From positions 186,001-250,000 of the forward strand of contig NZ_JAFFSU010000002.1 in assembly GCF_017948455.1 (NCBI RefSeq): DNA of 64,000 nucleotides, read 5' to 3'. A model generated the notes under the pieces. The model was not told the origin of the DNA and made no database searches. It saw only the letters and a list, made by a program, of their open reading frames with translations. A program made the translations under genes and the position numbers. This DNA comes from Streptomyces sp. GESEQ-4. Lineage in GTDB: Bacteria > Actinomycetota > Actinomycetes > Streptomycetales > Streptomycetaceae. The first letter of the stretch is position 1; every line of letters starts with the position of its first letter. Shown here one piece after another: positions 9,023 through 17,681 of this stretch.

Positions 9023-10408
9023 TCACGCTCCGTGCCATACGGTCGTGATGTTGCAGAACTCGCGGATTCCGTGCCCGGACAGCTCACGCCCGTACCCGGA
9101 CCGCTTCACTCCGCCGAACGGGAACGCCGGGTGGGACGCCGTCATCCCGTTGACGTAGACGCCACCCGCCTCCAGGTCCCGTGCGAACCGTTCGACCTCG
9201 GTCCCGTCGCGCGTCCAGACGTTGGAACTCAGCCCGAACGGCGAGTCGTTGGCGATGAGCACGGCCTCGTCCAGGTCGCCCGCACGGTACACCGTGGCCA
9301 CCGGCCCGAACGCTTCCTCGCGGTGGATCCGCATCTCGCGGGTGATGCCGGTGAGGACGGTCGGCGGGTACCACCAGCCGGCCTGCTCGGGACGTTCGCC
9401 GCCGCACAGCACGGCCGCTCCGCCGCGTACCGCGTCGTCCACCAGCTCCTCCAGATCGGCCCGGCCCTGCTCGCTGGCCAGCGGCCCGACCTCGGTCTCC
9501 TCCTCCAGCGGGTCACCGACCGTGAGCGCCCGCATTCCGGCGACGAACCGCTCGGCGAACGCGTCGTACACATCGGCGTGCACGATGAACCGCTTGGCGG
9601 CGATGCAGGACTGGCCGTTGTTCTGCACCCGTGCGGTGACCGCGACTTGGGCGGCCCGGTCGACGTCGGCGGAGGGCATGACGATGTACGGGTCGCTGCC
9701 GCCCAGCTCCAGCACCGTCTTCTTCACCATCTCCCCGGCGACGGACGCGACCGCGCGGCCGGCGGGCTCGCTGCCGGTGAGGGTGGCCGCCCGGACGCGC
9801 TCGTCGCGCAGGATGTCCTCGACCGCGCCGGAGCCGATGAGCAGGGTCTGGAAGCAGCCCTCGGGGAAGCCGGCACGGTGGAACAGGTCCTCCAGGTAGA
9901 GGGCGGTCTGCGGGACGTTCGAGGCGTGTTTGAGGAGGCCGACGTTGCCCGCCATCAGCGCGGGCGCGGCGAAGCGGACGACCTGCCAGAGCGGGAAGTT
10001 CCACGGCATGACCGCGAGCACCGGGCCCAGCGGCCGGTAGCGGATGAGGACGCGGGAGGCGCCGGAGTCCCGCACGTCGGCGTCGGCGGGTTCCTCGTCG
10101 GCGAGGAGCTCGGCCGCGTGGTCGGCGTACCAGCGCATCGCCTTGGCGCACTTCGCGGCCTCCGCGCGGGCCTGCTTGACCGGCTTGCCCATCTCGGTGG
10201 TCATGACCCGGCCGATGTCCTGCTGGTCCTCCTCGAGGAGATCGGCGGCCCGGCGCAGCAGCAGGGTGCGCTCGGCGAAGCCGGTCGCCCGGTAGGTGCG
10301 AAACGTGGCTTCGGCGAGCTGGAGCCTGCGTTCCAGTTCTTCGGCGCCCATGGCCTCGTACGTCTTGAGCGTCTCGCCGTTCGCCGGGTTCACCGTCGCG
10401 ATGGGCAT
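9023..10408 (-). CDS. NAD(P)-dependent succinate-semialdehyde-type dehydrogenase
   Basis: This 461-residue ALDH-superfamily enzyme oxidises a small semialdehyde to the acid. Family marks are PWNFPLWQ (135-142), LLKHASN (Lys160, cofactor contact), VLELGGSDP with Glu234, and NNGQSCIAAKR with nucleophile Cys268. GabD/Sad-like proteins share this short N-terminus starting MPIATVNPANGE. The start is set by AGGAGG 6 nt before the ATG. The best guess is a step of 4-aminobutyrate or related catabolism, but no transaminase is adjacent, so the substrate is open. Confidence 0.88.
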   Translation of the reverse strand: MPIATVNPANGETLKTYEAMGAEELERRLQLAEATFRTYRATGFAERTLLLRRAADLLEEDQQDIGRVMTTEMGKPVKQARAEAAKCAKAMRWYADHAAELLADEEPADADVRDSGASRVLIRYRPLGPVLAVMPWNFPLWQVVRFAAPALMAGNVGLLKHASNVPQTALYLEDLFHRAGFPEGCFQTLLIGSGAVEDILRDERVRAATLTGSEPAGRAVASVAGEMVKKTVLELGGSDPYIVMPSADVDRAAQVAVTARVQNNGQSCIAAKRFIVHADVYDAFAERFVAGMRALTVGDPLEEETEVGPLASEQGRADLEELVDDAVRGGAAVLCGGERPEQAGWWYPPTVLTGITREMRIHREEAFGPVATVYRAGDLDEAVLIANDSPFGLSSNVWTRDGTEVERFARDLEAGGVYVNGMTASHPAFPFGGVKRSGYGRELSGHGIREFCNITTVWHGA

Positions 10409-10482
10409 GGCTGACCTCCTGAGGGCGGCTTTGGTTCGACCTTCCCGCGCTGCGTGGGGGACCGCAACGCGTAGGCCGCTGT

Positions 10483-10941
10483 TCAGCCCGAGTGCTCCGC
10501 CAGCCGGTCGAGAAACGCGGTCTGCGCCTTCACGATCACGCCGCGGGCCCGGTCGAGCCCGAACCATTCCACCCGGTCCAGCTCGGGGAACTCCCGCGTC
10601 TGCCCGGACTTCGGCGGCCACTCCATCCGGAAGGTGCCGGGGACGACGGCAGCCGGGTCGAGGTCGGCCTCCACCGCCCATACGGTGACGATCTTGCCGC
10701 CGGTCTGTCGGACCTCGCCGAGGTCGATCGCCTCACCGTCCGGCGGCGGCAGCCCCAGCTCCTCCTGGAACTCACGGCGGGCGGCGTCCCAGGCCGGCTC
10801 GTCGGGTTCGTACTCGCCCTTGGGCACGGTCCACGCCCCTTCGTCACGGCGCGCGAAGAACGGGCCGCCCATATGCCCGAGCAACACCTCCACGCCCCGG
10901 TCCGTGTGCCGGAACAACAGCAGGCCGGCGCTCGTCCTCAC
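10483..10941 (-). CDS. Nudix hydrolase
   Basis: This 152-residue pyrophosphohydrolase has a full Nudix box (G-x5-E-x7-REFQEELGL) beginning near residue 42. GTG at 10939-10941 overlaps the stop of the upstream DNA ligase by four bases (GTGA), so the two are translationally coupled. Pairing with an ATP-dependent ligase suggests nucleotide-pool or DNA-repair housekeeping. The substrate cannot be told from the sequence. Confidence 0.88.
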   Translation of the reverse strand: MRTSAGLLLFRHTDRGVEVLLGHMGGPFFARRDEGAWTVPKGEYEPDEPAWDAARREFQEELGLPPPDGEAIDLGEVRQTGGKIVTVWAVEADLDPAAVVPGTFRMEWPPKSGQTREFPELDRVEWFGLDRARGVIVKAQTAFLDRLAEHSG

Positions 10942-12476
10942 GGCGTCACCTCGGGATGTGCGGCCAGCAGCGTCTCCACCGTGTCCGCCTCCTCCGGCCG
11001 CTTGTCCTCGCGGTAGCGGACCACGCGGGCGAAGCGGAGGGTGACGCCGGCCGGGTAGCGGGTGGACTTCTGCAGACCGTCGTAGGCGATCTCGACGACG
11101 AGTTCCGGGCGTACGGTCACGCCCCAGCCGTTGTCCTCGACGGTCAGCTCCTGGAGGCGCTCGGTCTGCCAGGTCAGCATGGCGTCGGTCATGCCCTTGA
11201 AGGTCTTGCCGAGCATGGCGAAGGAGCCGTCGGGACGCAGCGCGCCCAGGTGGAGGTTGGAGAGCTTGCCGGTGCGGCGGCCGTGGCCCCACTCGGCGGC
11301 CAGGACGACGAGGTCGAGCGTGTGCACCGGCTTGACCTTCAGCCAGGACGCGCCGCGCCGGCCGGCGCTGTAGGGGGCGTCGAGGGCCTTGGCGACGACG
11401 CCCTCGTGGCCGCGCTTCAGGGTCTCGGCGAGGAAGGCGTCCGCCGCGTCGATGTCGTCGGGTCCGTCGACGAGCGTCCGGCGCACCCGCATCGGCTCGG
11501 GCACCAGCCGCGCCAGCTCCGCGTGCCGCTCGGCGAACGGCAGGTCGAGCAGGTCGCGGTCGCCGACGGACAGCGCGTCGAAGAAGACGGGGGAGACGGG
11601 GACCTCCTGGGCCGCCGTCGCCACGTCCACGCGGGAGCCGACGCGCCCGGCGGTCTCCTGGAAGGAACGGGGCCGCCCGTCCGCGCCGAAGGAGATCACC
11701 TCACCGTCCAGGATGAAGCGCTCACCGTTCAACTCCAGGGCCGCCGAGGTCAGTTCGGGCAGCCGGTCGGTGATGTCGTCGAGGGTGCGGGTGTAGACGC
11801 GTACGGCGTCGCCGTCCCGGTGCACCTGGACGCGGATGCCGTCGAGCTTCTCCTCGATCGCGCACGCGCCGATCTTGTCGACCGCCTCGGCCACCGAGGA
11901 CGCGCTGTGCGCCAGCATCGGCAGGACCGGGCGGCCGACGGTGAGCCGGAAGCGGTCCAGCGACGCCGGGCCGTCCGCGAGCAGCGCCTGGGCGACGGTC
12001 TGGAGGGACCCGGCGAGCATCACCGCCCGCCGTACGTCCGCCGCCGGCGCCCCGGTCGCCACCGCGAGGCCCTCCACCGCCACCGCCTCCAGCGCGCCCT
12101 GCCGTACCTCACCGGTGATCAGCCCGAGCAGGAACCGCTGCTCGTCCTCGGTGGCCGCGCCCATCAACTCACCCACCAGCCGGGCCCGTTCCGCCTGCGA
12201 ACCGGGCCCGGACACCTTGCCCAGCTCGCTGAGCAGGGCGTCCACCTCGCGCACGCTCAGGGTCGGCTCGGCGGCCGGGGCGACCGGGCGGCTCAGCACC
12301 TTCCAGCCGACGCCGAGCCGTCCCTGCGGAAGCCTTCCGGCGAGATACGGGATCACTATCGGTACGTCGTCCGCCTCCGCGTCCCGGAACAATTCCGCGA
12401 GGAGCGCGATCTTGCGGGACCGCGCGGAGGTGGCGGCGACCTCTTGGGACACTTGGGCCAGCCGGGTCAGGAGCAT
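10938..12476 (-). CDS. ATP-dependent DNA ligase
   Basis: A 512-residue ligase with an N-terminal DNA-binding domain (about 1-195), an adenylation domain, and an OB domain to the C-terminus. The adenylated lysine is Lys210 in motif I EEKLDGIRVQ. Further motifs are FILDGEVISF (III), EGVVAKAL (IV) and ASWLKVKP (V). It is separate from the essential NAD-dependent LigA of the replication machinery and is usually linked to repair. ATG at 12474-12476 was chosen by family N-terminus. Another ATG nine bases upstream is possible, and neither has a strong ribosome-binding site. It is the first gene of the ligase-Nudix pair. Confidence 0.92.
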   Translation of the reverse strand: MLLTRLAQVSQEVAATSARSRKIALLAELFRDAEADDVPIVIPYLAGRLPQGRLGVGWKVLSRPVAPAAEPTLSVREVDALLSELGKVSGPGSQAERARLVGELMGAATEDEQRFLLGLITGEVRQGALEAVAVEGLAVATGAPAADVRRAVMLAGSLQTVAQALLADGPASLDRFRLTVGRPVLPMLAHSASSVAEAVDKIGACAIEEKLDGIRVQVHRDGDAVRVYTRTLDDITDRLPELTSAALELNGERFILDGEVISFGADGRPRSFQETAGRVGSRVDVATAAQEVPVSPVFFDALSVGDRDLLDLPFAERHAELARLVPEPMRVRRTLVDGPDDIDAADAFLAETLKRGHEGVVAKALDAPYSAGRRGASWLKVKPVHTLDLVVLAAEWGHGRRTGKLSNLHLGALRPDGSFAMLGKTFKGMTDAMLTWQTERLQELTVEDNGWGVTVRPELVVEIAYDGLQKSTRYPAGVTLRFARVVRYREDKRPEEADTVETLLAAHPEVTP

Positions 12477-12550
12477 GCAGCCCATGGTGCGACGGGCTCC
12501 GCCGGTTTTCACCCCGACGAACGGTTGTCGATTGTCTGCGGGCTCGTTGT

Positions 12551-12590
12551 GGCTGGTCGCGCAGTTCCCCGCGCCCCTTAGGGCGTTTTG
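12551..12590 (-). repeat. Dispersed repeat copy C with terminator-like stem
   Basis: Contains the core GGTCGCGCAGTTCCCCGCGC on the plus strand (12551-12579). As in copy A, the TAA stop of the adjoining gene (read on the minus strand) directly abuts the GGGGCGCGGGG end of the repeat. On the plus strand, CGCCCCTTAGGGCG followed by TTTT makes a small terminator-like hairpin. Confidence 0.75.
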
Positions 12591-13513
12591 TCGAGGTCCG
12601 TCATTAGTAGCTCCCCGTTGATCGTGGCGCCCGCGCGGTAGCCGCCGCTCGCCGCGTTCACTACCTGCTCGCCGAAGCCCATCGCGTTGCCCGCCGCCCA
12701 GACGCCCGGCACGGTTGTCAGGCCGGTCGGGTCGACCACCGGGTACGAGCCGAACGGGGTCTCCTGGAGCTCGGCGCCGAGCTTCTCCAGCAGGCCGGTC
12801 TGTGGGATTGCGCGCGGCGCTACGAACAGCGCCTGGCGGTCGTACGTCGAACCGTCCGTGAGTCGTACGCCCCTCAGCCGGTCGTCCTCGACCACCAGGC
12901 CCGCGACCTCGCCCGGGATGACGTGTACGCCCGCCGCGGCCAGTCTGCGCAGGTCGTCGTCCGACAGGTCGTCCTCGGCGACCTTGTGGAGGAAGAGGGT
13001 CACGTCCTTGGACCACTGGGAGACGATCAGGGCCTGGTGAACGCCCATCGGGCTGGTCGCCAGCACGCCGAAGGCCTGGTCGCGTACCTCCCAGCCATGG
13101 CAGTACGGGCAGTGCAGCACGTCGCGGCCGAAGCGCTCGGCGACGCCGGGGACGTCCGGCAGCTCGTCCTTGAGGCCGGTGGTGACGACGAGACGCCGGG
13201 CGCGTACTGTCCGTCCGCTCGCGAGCTCGACCGTGAAGTCCTCGGCCTTGGTGACGTCCACGGCCGTGTCCCGGACCAGCTCGACTCCGTACCGCGAGAT
13301 CTCCTCGCGGCCGATCGCGAGGAACTCGGCGGGGGACATGCCGTCGCGGGACAGATAGCCCTGCATGTGCGCGGCGGGGGCGTTGCGTGGTTCGCCCGCG
13401 TCGACCACCAGGGTGTGGCGCCGGGCCCGGCCCAGGATGAGGGCGGCGGACAGGCCCGCCGCGCCGCCGCCGATGACGACCACCTCGTATGTGTCGCTGT
13501 ATGTCTCGGTCAT
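12578..13513 (-). CDS. Thioredoxin-reductase-like FAD/NAD(P) oxidoreductase
   Basis: This 311-residue two-dinucleotide-fold flavoprotein has the FAD motif VIGGGAAGLSAA (14-25) and a redox-active-looking pair Cys135-Pro-Tyr-Cys138 in HCPYCHGWE. The C-terminal FAD motif is GVWAAGNA. The disulfide position matches the TrxB family, but CPYC replaces the usual CAxC, and no thioredoxin gene is adjacent. GGAGG lies 8 nt before the ATG. It is divergent from an XRE-cupin regulator, with only 70-80 bp between the starts, so that protein probably controls it. The natural reductant partner is unknown. Confidence 0.88.
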   Translation of the reverse strand: MTETYSDTYEVVVIGGGAAGLSAALILGRARRHTLVVDAGEPRNAPAAHMQGYLSRDGMSPAEFLAIGREEISRYGVELVRDTAVDVTKAEDFTVELASGRTVRARRLVVTTGLKDELPDVPGVAERFGRDVLHCPYCHGWEVRDQAFGVLATSPMGVHQALIVSQWSKDVTLFLHKVAEDDLSDDDLRRLAAAGVHVIPGEVAGLVVEDDRLRGVRLTDGSTYDRQALFVAPRAIPQTGLLEKLGAELQETPFGSYPVVDPTGLTTVPGVWAAGNAMGFGEQVVNAASGGYRAGATINGELLMTDLDKTP

Positions 13514-13554
13514 GGTGACCACCTCCACGCCAGACGGTCGCGCCACCACTGCCG

Positions 13555-13584
13555 CATTGACAAACACATTTGCCGAAACTGCAA
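13555..13584 (+). promoter_or_regulatory. Divergent promoter/operator candidate of the flavoprotein and XRE-cupin genes
   Basis: A TTGACA hexamer lies at 13556-13561, and an inverted repeat TTGC-N7-GCAA spans 13570-13584, ending just at the first possible ATG of the regulator. If this is the operator, the second ATG at 13593 is the better start. Confidence 0.35.
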
Positions 13585-13592
13585 TGGACTCC

Positions 13593-14177
13593 ATGAGTGA
13601 CGACGACATGGACGAGGTGCTCGCCGAGGTCGGTCCGCGGCTGCGGCGGATCCGCAAGGAGCGGGGCGCCACGCTGGCCGGGCTCTCCGAGGCGACCGGT
13701 ATCTCGGTGAGCACGCTCTCCCGGCTGGAGTCCGGGCTGCGCAAGCCCAGCCTGGAGCTGCTGCTGCCGATCGCGCGGGCGCACGAGGTGGCACTGGACG
13801 AACTGGTGGGCGCTCCCGCAGTGCGTGATCCCCGGGTGCGGGCCGAGCCGATCAAGAGGCACGGGCGCACATACTGGCCGCTGACCCGCCAGCCGGGAGG
13901 GCTGCAGGCCTTCAAGGTGCTGGTGCCGCAGGAGGAGGCCGAGCCGGTGGAGCCGCGGACCCATGAGGGCTACGAGTGGCTGTATGTGATGTCGGGGCGG
14001 CTGAGGATGGTCCTGGGCGATCACGACATCGTGCTGAACGCGGGGGAGGCCGCCGAGTTCGACACGCGGGTGCCGCATTGGTTCGGGTCGACGGGGGAGG
14101 GGCCGGTGGAGTTCCTCAGTCTGTTCGGGCCGCAGGGGGAGCGGATGCATGTGCGGGCGCGGCCGAAGCGGGCGTGA
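13593..14177 (+). CDS. XRE-family regulator with C-terminal cupin
   Basis: A 194-residue protein with an N-terminal HTH_3 domain (RRIRKERGATLAGLSEATG ... STLSRLESGLRKPS, about 15-60) and a C-terminal cupin_2 barrel (EGYEWLYVMSGRLRMVLGDHD, about 115-180). This is the SutR/PuuR-like architecture, in which the cupin binds a small effector. An alternative ATG at 13584 adds three residues. Divergent arrangement with the flavoprotein gene points to local control. Confidence 0.87.
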   Translation: MSDDDMDEVLAEVGPRLRRIRKERGATLAGLSEATGISVSTLSRLESGLRKPSLELLLPIARAHEVALDELVGAPAVRDPRVRAEPIKRHGRTYWPLTRQPGGLQAFKVLVPQEEAEPVEPRTHEGYEWLYVMSGRLRMVLGDHDIVLNAGEAAEFDTRVPHWFGSTGEGPVEFLSLFGPQGERMHVRARPKRA

Positions 14178-14202
14178 CGGACGCGACTGTTCCCTGATCG
14201 GC

Positions 14203-14219
14203 AAGCGACCGCTTAGTAT
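14203..14219 (+). promoter_or_regulatory. Operator/promoter before quinone reductase operon
   Basis: AAGCGACCGCTT (14203-14214) has perfect 5-bp arms around AC and overlaps a TAGTAT -10-like hexamer (14214-14219). It lies about 45 bp before the first start codon of the three-gene operon. The layout suits repression by a TetR-like protein encoded elsewhere. Confidence 0.5.
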
Positions 14220-14261
14220 GCGAGGGATCTGGTCGGACGAAGCAGTCTGTGGAGGCCCCGC

Positions 14262-15239
14262 ATGCAGGCATGGCAAGTGCACGAGATCGGTGAGCCGGGC
14301 GAGGTGATGCGGCTGGCGGACGTGGCGCGGCCGACGCCCGGCGACGGCCAGGTCCTGCTGAAGGTGCGAGCCGCCAACATCAACTTCCCGGATGCCCTGA
14401 TGTGCCGGGGCCAGTACCAGGTCAAGCCGCCGCTGCCGTTCACGCCGGGCGTCGAAGTCTGCGGCGAGACCGAGGACGGGCGCCGGGTGATCGCCAACCC
14501 CGCCCTGCCGTACGGCGGCTTCGCCGAGTACGCCGTCGCGGATGCGGCGGCTGTGCTGCCCGCGCCCGATTCTCTGGACGACGCCGAGGCCGCCGCGCTG
14601 CACATCGGTTACCAGACGGGCTGGTTCGGTCTGCACCGGCGGGCCCGGCTGGAGGCCGGCGAGACGCTGCTCGTCCACGCTGCCGCGGGAGGGGTCGGCA
14701 GCGCGGCCGTGCAGCTCGGGAAGGCGGCCGGCGCCACCGTCATCGGAGTCGTGGGTGGCGCCGAAAAGGCGGCGGTCGCACGGGAGTTGGGCTGCGATGT
14801 CGTCGTCGACCGCCGTGCCGAGGACGTCGTCGCCGCCGTGAAGGAGGCCACCGGTGGCCGGGGCGCCGACGTGATCTACGACCCGGTCGGCGGCGCGGCC
14901 TACACCCAGTCCGCCAAGGTCGTCGCCTTCGAGGGCCGGATCGTGGTCGTCGGCTTCGCCAGCGGGACGATCCCCAGCCCGGGCCTCAACCACGCGCTGG
15001 TGAAGAACTACGCGATCCTCGGCCTGCACTGGGGCCTGTACAACACCAAGAACCCGAAGCTGGTCCAGCACTGCCACGAACAGCTCACCGAGCTGGCCGC
15101 GCGGGGCGCGATCAAGCCGCTGGTGAGCGAGCGGGTGCCGCTGGCGGGGGCCGCGGCGGCGGTGCAGCGGGTCGCCGACGGGGCCACGACGGGCCGGGTC
15201 GCCGTCGTTCCCTCCCTGGAGAACGGAGCCGCCGCATGA
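14262..15239 (+). CDS. Quinone oxidoreductase-like MDR protein
   Basis: This 325-residue zinc-free medium-chain reductase of the NADPH:quinone/enoyl reductase type has the nucleotide-binding motif AAAGGVGSAAVQLGKAAGA (about 144-162). No catalytic-zinc Cys/His set is seen. GGAGG precedes the ATG. It overlaps the next gene by four bases (ATGA), so it is coupled to the two acyl-CoA dehydrogenases. The operon may degrade an unusual acyl-CoA, with this enzyme handling an enoyl or quinone intermediate. The exact reaction is not deducible. Confidence 0.88.
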   Translation: MQAWQVHEIGEPGEVMRLADVARPTPGDGQVLLKVRAANINFPDALMCRGQYQVKPPLPFTPGVEVCGETEDGRRVIANPALPYGGFAEYAVADAAAVLPAPDSLDDAEAAALHIGYQTGWFGLHRRARLEAGETLLVHAAAGGVGSAAVQLGKAAGATVIGVVGGAEKAAVARELGCDVVVDRRAEDVVAAVKEATGGRGADVIYDPVGGAAYTQSAKVVAFEGRIVVVGFASGTIPSPGLNHALVKNYAILGLHWGLYNTKNPKLVQHCHEQLTELAARGAIKPLVSERVPLAGAAAAVQRVADGATTGRVAVVPSLENGAAA

Positions 15240-16417
15240 CCGACGCCGCAGAACTGCGCAGCCGCACACGGGAGTTGCTGGCCGCGCACCCCCCTGCCAC
15301 CACGGAACGCATCGACTTCCTCAAGGCCCGCTTCGACGCCGGACTCGCCTGGGTGCACTACCCGGAGGGCCTCGGCGGACTCGGTGCGCCGCGCTCCCTC
15401 CAGGCCGTCGTGGACGCCGAGTTGGAGGCGGCGGGCGCCCCTGACAACGACCCGCGGCGCATCGGCATCGGCCTCGGTATGGCGGCGCCGACGATCCTGA
15501 AGTACGGCACCGAGGAGCAGAAGCAGCAGTTCCTCAGGCCGCTGTGGGTGGGCGAGGAGGTCTGGTGCCAGCTGTTCAGCGAGCCGGGCGCCGGGTCCGA
15601 CCTGGCCGCGCTCGGCACGCGTGCGGTCAGGGAAGGCGACGGCTGGGTCGTCAACGGGCAGAAGGTGTGGACCTCCAGCGCCCATCTCGCCCGCTGGGCC
15701 ATCCTCATCGCCCGCACCGACCCGGACCTGCCCAAGCACCAGGGCATCACGTACTTCATCTGCGACATGACGGACCCGGGCGTCGAGGTCAGGCCGCTGC
15801 GCCAGATCACCGGCGAGGCCGAGTTCAACGAGGTGTTCCTCACCGACGTCCGCATCCCGGACGCGCACCGCCTCGGCGCGGTCGGCGACGGCTGGAAGGT
15901 CGCGCAGACGACGCTGATGAACGAGCGCGTCTCCATCGGCGGCATGCGCATCCCGCGCGAGGGCGGCATGATCGGGCCGATCGCGCAGACCTGGCGCGAA
16001 CGCCCCGAACTGCGCACCCACGACCTCCACCAGCGCCTGCTGAAGCTCTGGGTCGAGGCCGAGGTCGCCCGCCTCACCGGCGAACGCCTGCGCCAGCAGC
16101 TCGTCGCGGGCCAGCCCGGCTACGAGGGCTCCGGCATGAAGCTGTCCTTCGCCCGCCTCAACCAGGAGATCAGCGGCCTGGAGGTCGAACTCCTCGGCGA
16201 GGAGGGCCTGTTGTACGACGACTGGACCATGCGCCGCCCGGAACTGGTCGACTTCACCGGCCGCGACGCCGGCTACCGCTACCTCCGCTCCAAGGGCAAC
16301 AGCATCGAGGGCGGGACCAGCGAGGTCCTGCTGAACATCGTCGCCGAGCGCGTCCTGGGCCTGCCCGCGGAGCCGCGCACCGACAAGGACGTCGCGTGGA
16401 AGGACCTGGCCCGATGA
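15236..16417 (+). CDS. Acyl-CoA dehydrogenase, catalytic-type partner
   Basis: A 393-residue ACAD with LFSEPGAGSD (N-terminal/middle FAD contact), NGQKVWTSSAH, and a C-terminal IEGGTSEVLLNIVAERVLG segment. At the usual base position it has Gly (EGGTSE instead of FEGTSE). A Glu in the LMNERVSIGG helix is a candidate alternative base, as in other ACAD subfamilies. Coupled at both ends by ATGA overlaps. Pairing with a second, shorter ACAD resembles the actinobacterial heterotetrameric FadE pairs used for sterol side chains or other bulky acyl-CoAs. Confidence 0.88.
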   Translation: MTDAAELRSRTRELLAAHPPATTERIDFLKARFDAGLAWVHYPEGLGGLGAPRSLQAVVDAELEAAGAPDNDPRRIGIGLGMAAPTILKYGTEEQKQQFLRPLWVGEEVWCQLFSEPGAGSDLAALGTRAVREGDGWVVNGQKVWTSSAHLARWAILIARTDPDLPKHQGITYFICDMTDPGVEVRPLRQITGEAEFNEVFLTDVRIPDAHRLGAVGDGWKVAQTTLMNERVSIGGMRIPREGGMIGPIAQTWRERPELRTHDLHQRLLKLWVEAEVARLTGERLRQQLVAGQPGYEGSGMKLSFARLNQEISGLEVELLGEEGLLYDDWTMRRPELVDFTGRDAGYRYLRSKGNSIEGGTSEVLLNIVAERVLGLPAEPRTDKDVAWKDLAR

Positions 16418-17496
16418 CCGCACAGCGTGACCTGCTGTACTCGGAGGAGGAAGAGGCGCTGCGCGCCGCCGTCCGGGACCTGCTCACCGACCACTGCGAC
16501 GCGGCGGGCGTGATCACCCGCACCGAGTCCGACGCCCCGCACGACCTCTCCCTGTGGAAGTCCCTCGCCGACGGCATGGGCCTCGCCGGCCTGCTCGTCC
16601 CCGAGGCACGGGGCGGCCAGGGCGCCACCCACCGCGAAGTCGCCGTCGTCCTGGAGGAGTTGGGACGGGCCGTCGCCCCCGTGCCGTATCTGACGAGCGC
16701 CGTGGTCGCCACGGAGGCCCTCCTGGCCTGCGACGCCGACGACCTGCTCGCCGAGCTGGCGTCCGGCCGGCGGATCGGCGTCCTCGCCGTCGCCCTGAAC
16801 GTCGCTCCGGACGGCGCCTTCAAGGCCGTACGACAGGAAGCCGGTGCCCTGCACGGCGAGTTGACCGGCATCGCGGACGCGTCGGCCGCGGACGTGCTGC
16901 TCGTGCCCACGGACGACGGTGGGCTCTACGCCGTGGACGCCGATGCCGTGAGCGTCGTACCGCAGGTGTCGCTGGATCTGACGCGGCCGGTGGCACGGGT
17001 GGTGCTGGAGGGCGCTCGCGGGCGTCGGCTGGGCGATGCCGAACCCGCCGTACGACGGGCCCTGCGGGCCGGAGCCGGGCTGCTCGCGTCCGAGCAACTC
17101 GGGCTCGCCGACTGGGCGTTGACCGAGACGGTCCGGTATCTCAAGGAGCGCAAGCAGTTCAACCGGCCCGTCGGCGGGTTCCAGGCGATCAAGCACCGGC
17201 TCGCGCAGCTGTGGCTGGAGGTCGTCAACCTGCGCGCCGCCGCCCGGAACGCGGCGGACGCGCTCGCGACCGGCGAGGACGCCGAGGTGGCGGTCGCCGT
17301 CGCGCAGGCCTACGCGGCGGGCGTCGCCGTCCACGCCGCTGAGGAGGCGCTGCAGTTGCACGGCGGTATCGGGATGACCTGGGAGCATCCGGTGCATCTG
17401 TATCTGAAGCGGGCCAAGGCGGACTCGATCGCGTACGGCACCGCGGGCGGCCACCGTGCGGCGCTCGCCGAACTGGTCGACCTGCGCGCCCCCTGA
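16414..17496 (+). CDS. Acyl-CoA dehydrogenase-like partner lacking canonical Glu
   Basis: A 360-residue ACAD-fold protein. The C-terminal half keeps RKQFNRPVGGFQAIKHRLA and the LHGGIGMTWEHP FAD-contact loop. The end reads SIAYGTAGGHR, where active enzymes have FEGT, so the canonical base is missing, and the middle domain is divergent. It starts inside the stop of the preceding ACAD (ATGA). The likely role is the non-catalytic, FAD-sharing subunit of an alpha2-beta2 acyl-CoA dehydrogenase. A terminator follows 27 bp later. Confidence 0.85.
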   Translation: MTAQRDLLYSEEEEALRAAVRDLLTDHCDAAGVITRTESDAPHDLSLWKSLADGMGLAGLLVPEARGGQGATHREVAVVLEELGRAVAPVPYLTSAVVATEALLACDADDLLAELASGRRIGVLAVALNVAPDGAFKAVRQEAGALHGELTGIADASAADVLLVPTDDGGLYAVDADAVSVVPQVSLDLTRPVARVVLEGARGRRLGDAEPAVRRALRAGAGLLASEQLGLADWALTETVRYLKERKQFNRPVGGFQAIKHRLAQLWLEVVNLRAAARNAADALATGEDAEVAVAVAQAYAAGVAVHAAEEALQLHGGIGMTWEHPVHLYLKRAKADSIAYGTAGGHRAALAELVDLRAP

Positions 17497-17522
17497 CGTA
17501 CACCTGGGAGTAGACCGAGAGA

Positions 17523-17549
17523 AGCCTGTCCCACCAGGGGCGGGCTTTT
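17523..17549 (+). terminator. Rho-independent terminator after the dehydrogenase operon
   Basis: AGCCTGTCCC and GGGGCGGGCT form a 10-bp stem (two G-U pairs in RNA) around ACCA, followed by TTT. This is one of the few classical T-tailed terminators in the window. Confidence 0.8.
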
Positions 17550-17681
17550 CGGTGTGTCTTCGGCCAAGGAAGTGAACTCACGGCGGCAGTCCGGCCAACT
17601 CACTTTCTCAGGCGGTTTCTTGAGCCGCTCTCGAACGCATACTCGCTGGGGTTTCACTTCAGAACACCTCGGGGAGAGAGC

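Noticed and set aside
10938..15269. A 1443-codon open frame on the minus strand spanning ligase, flavoprotein, regulator and quinone reductase genes
   Set aside because: Only the ligase part has protein-like composition. Upstream of 12476 it is the shadow of other genes kept open by high GC.
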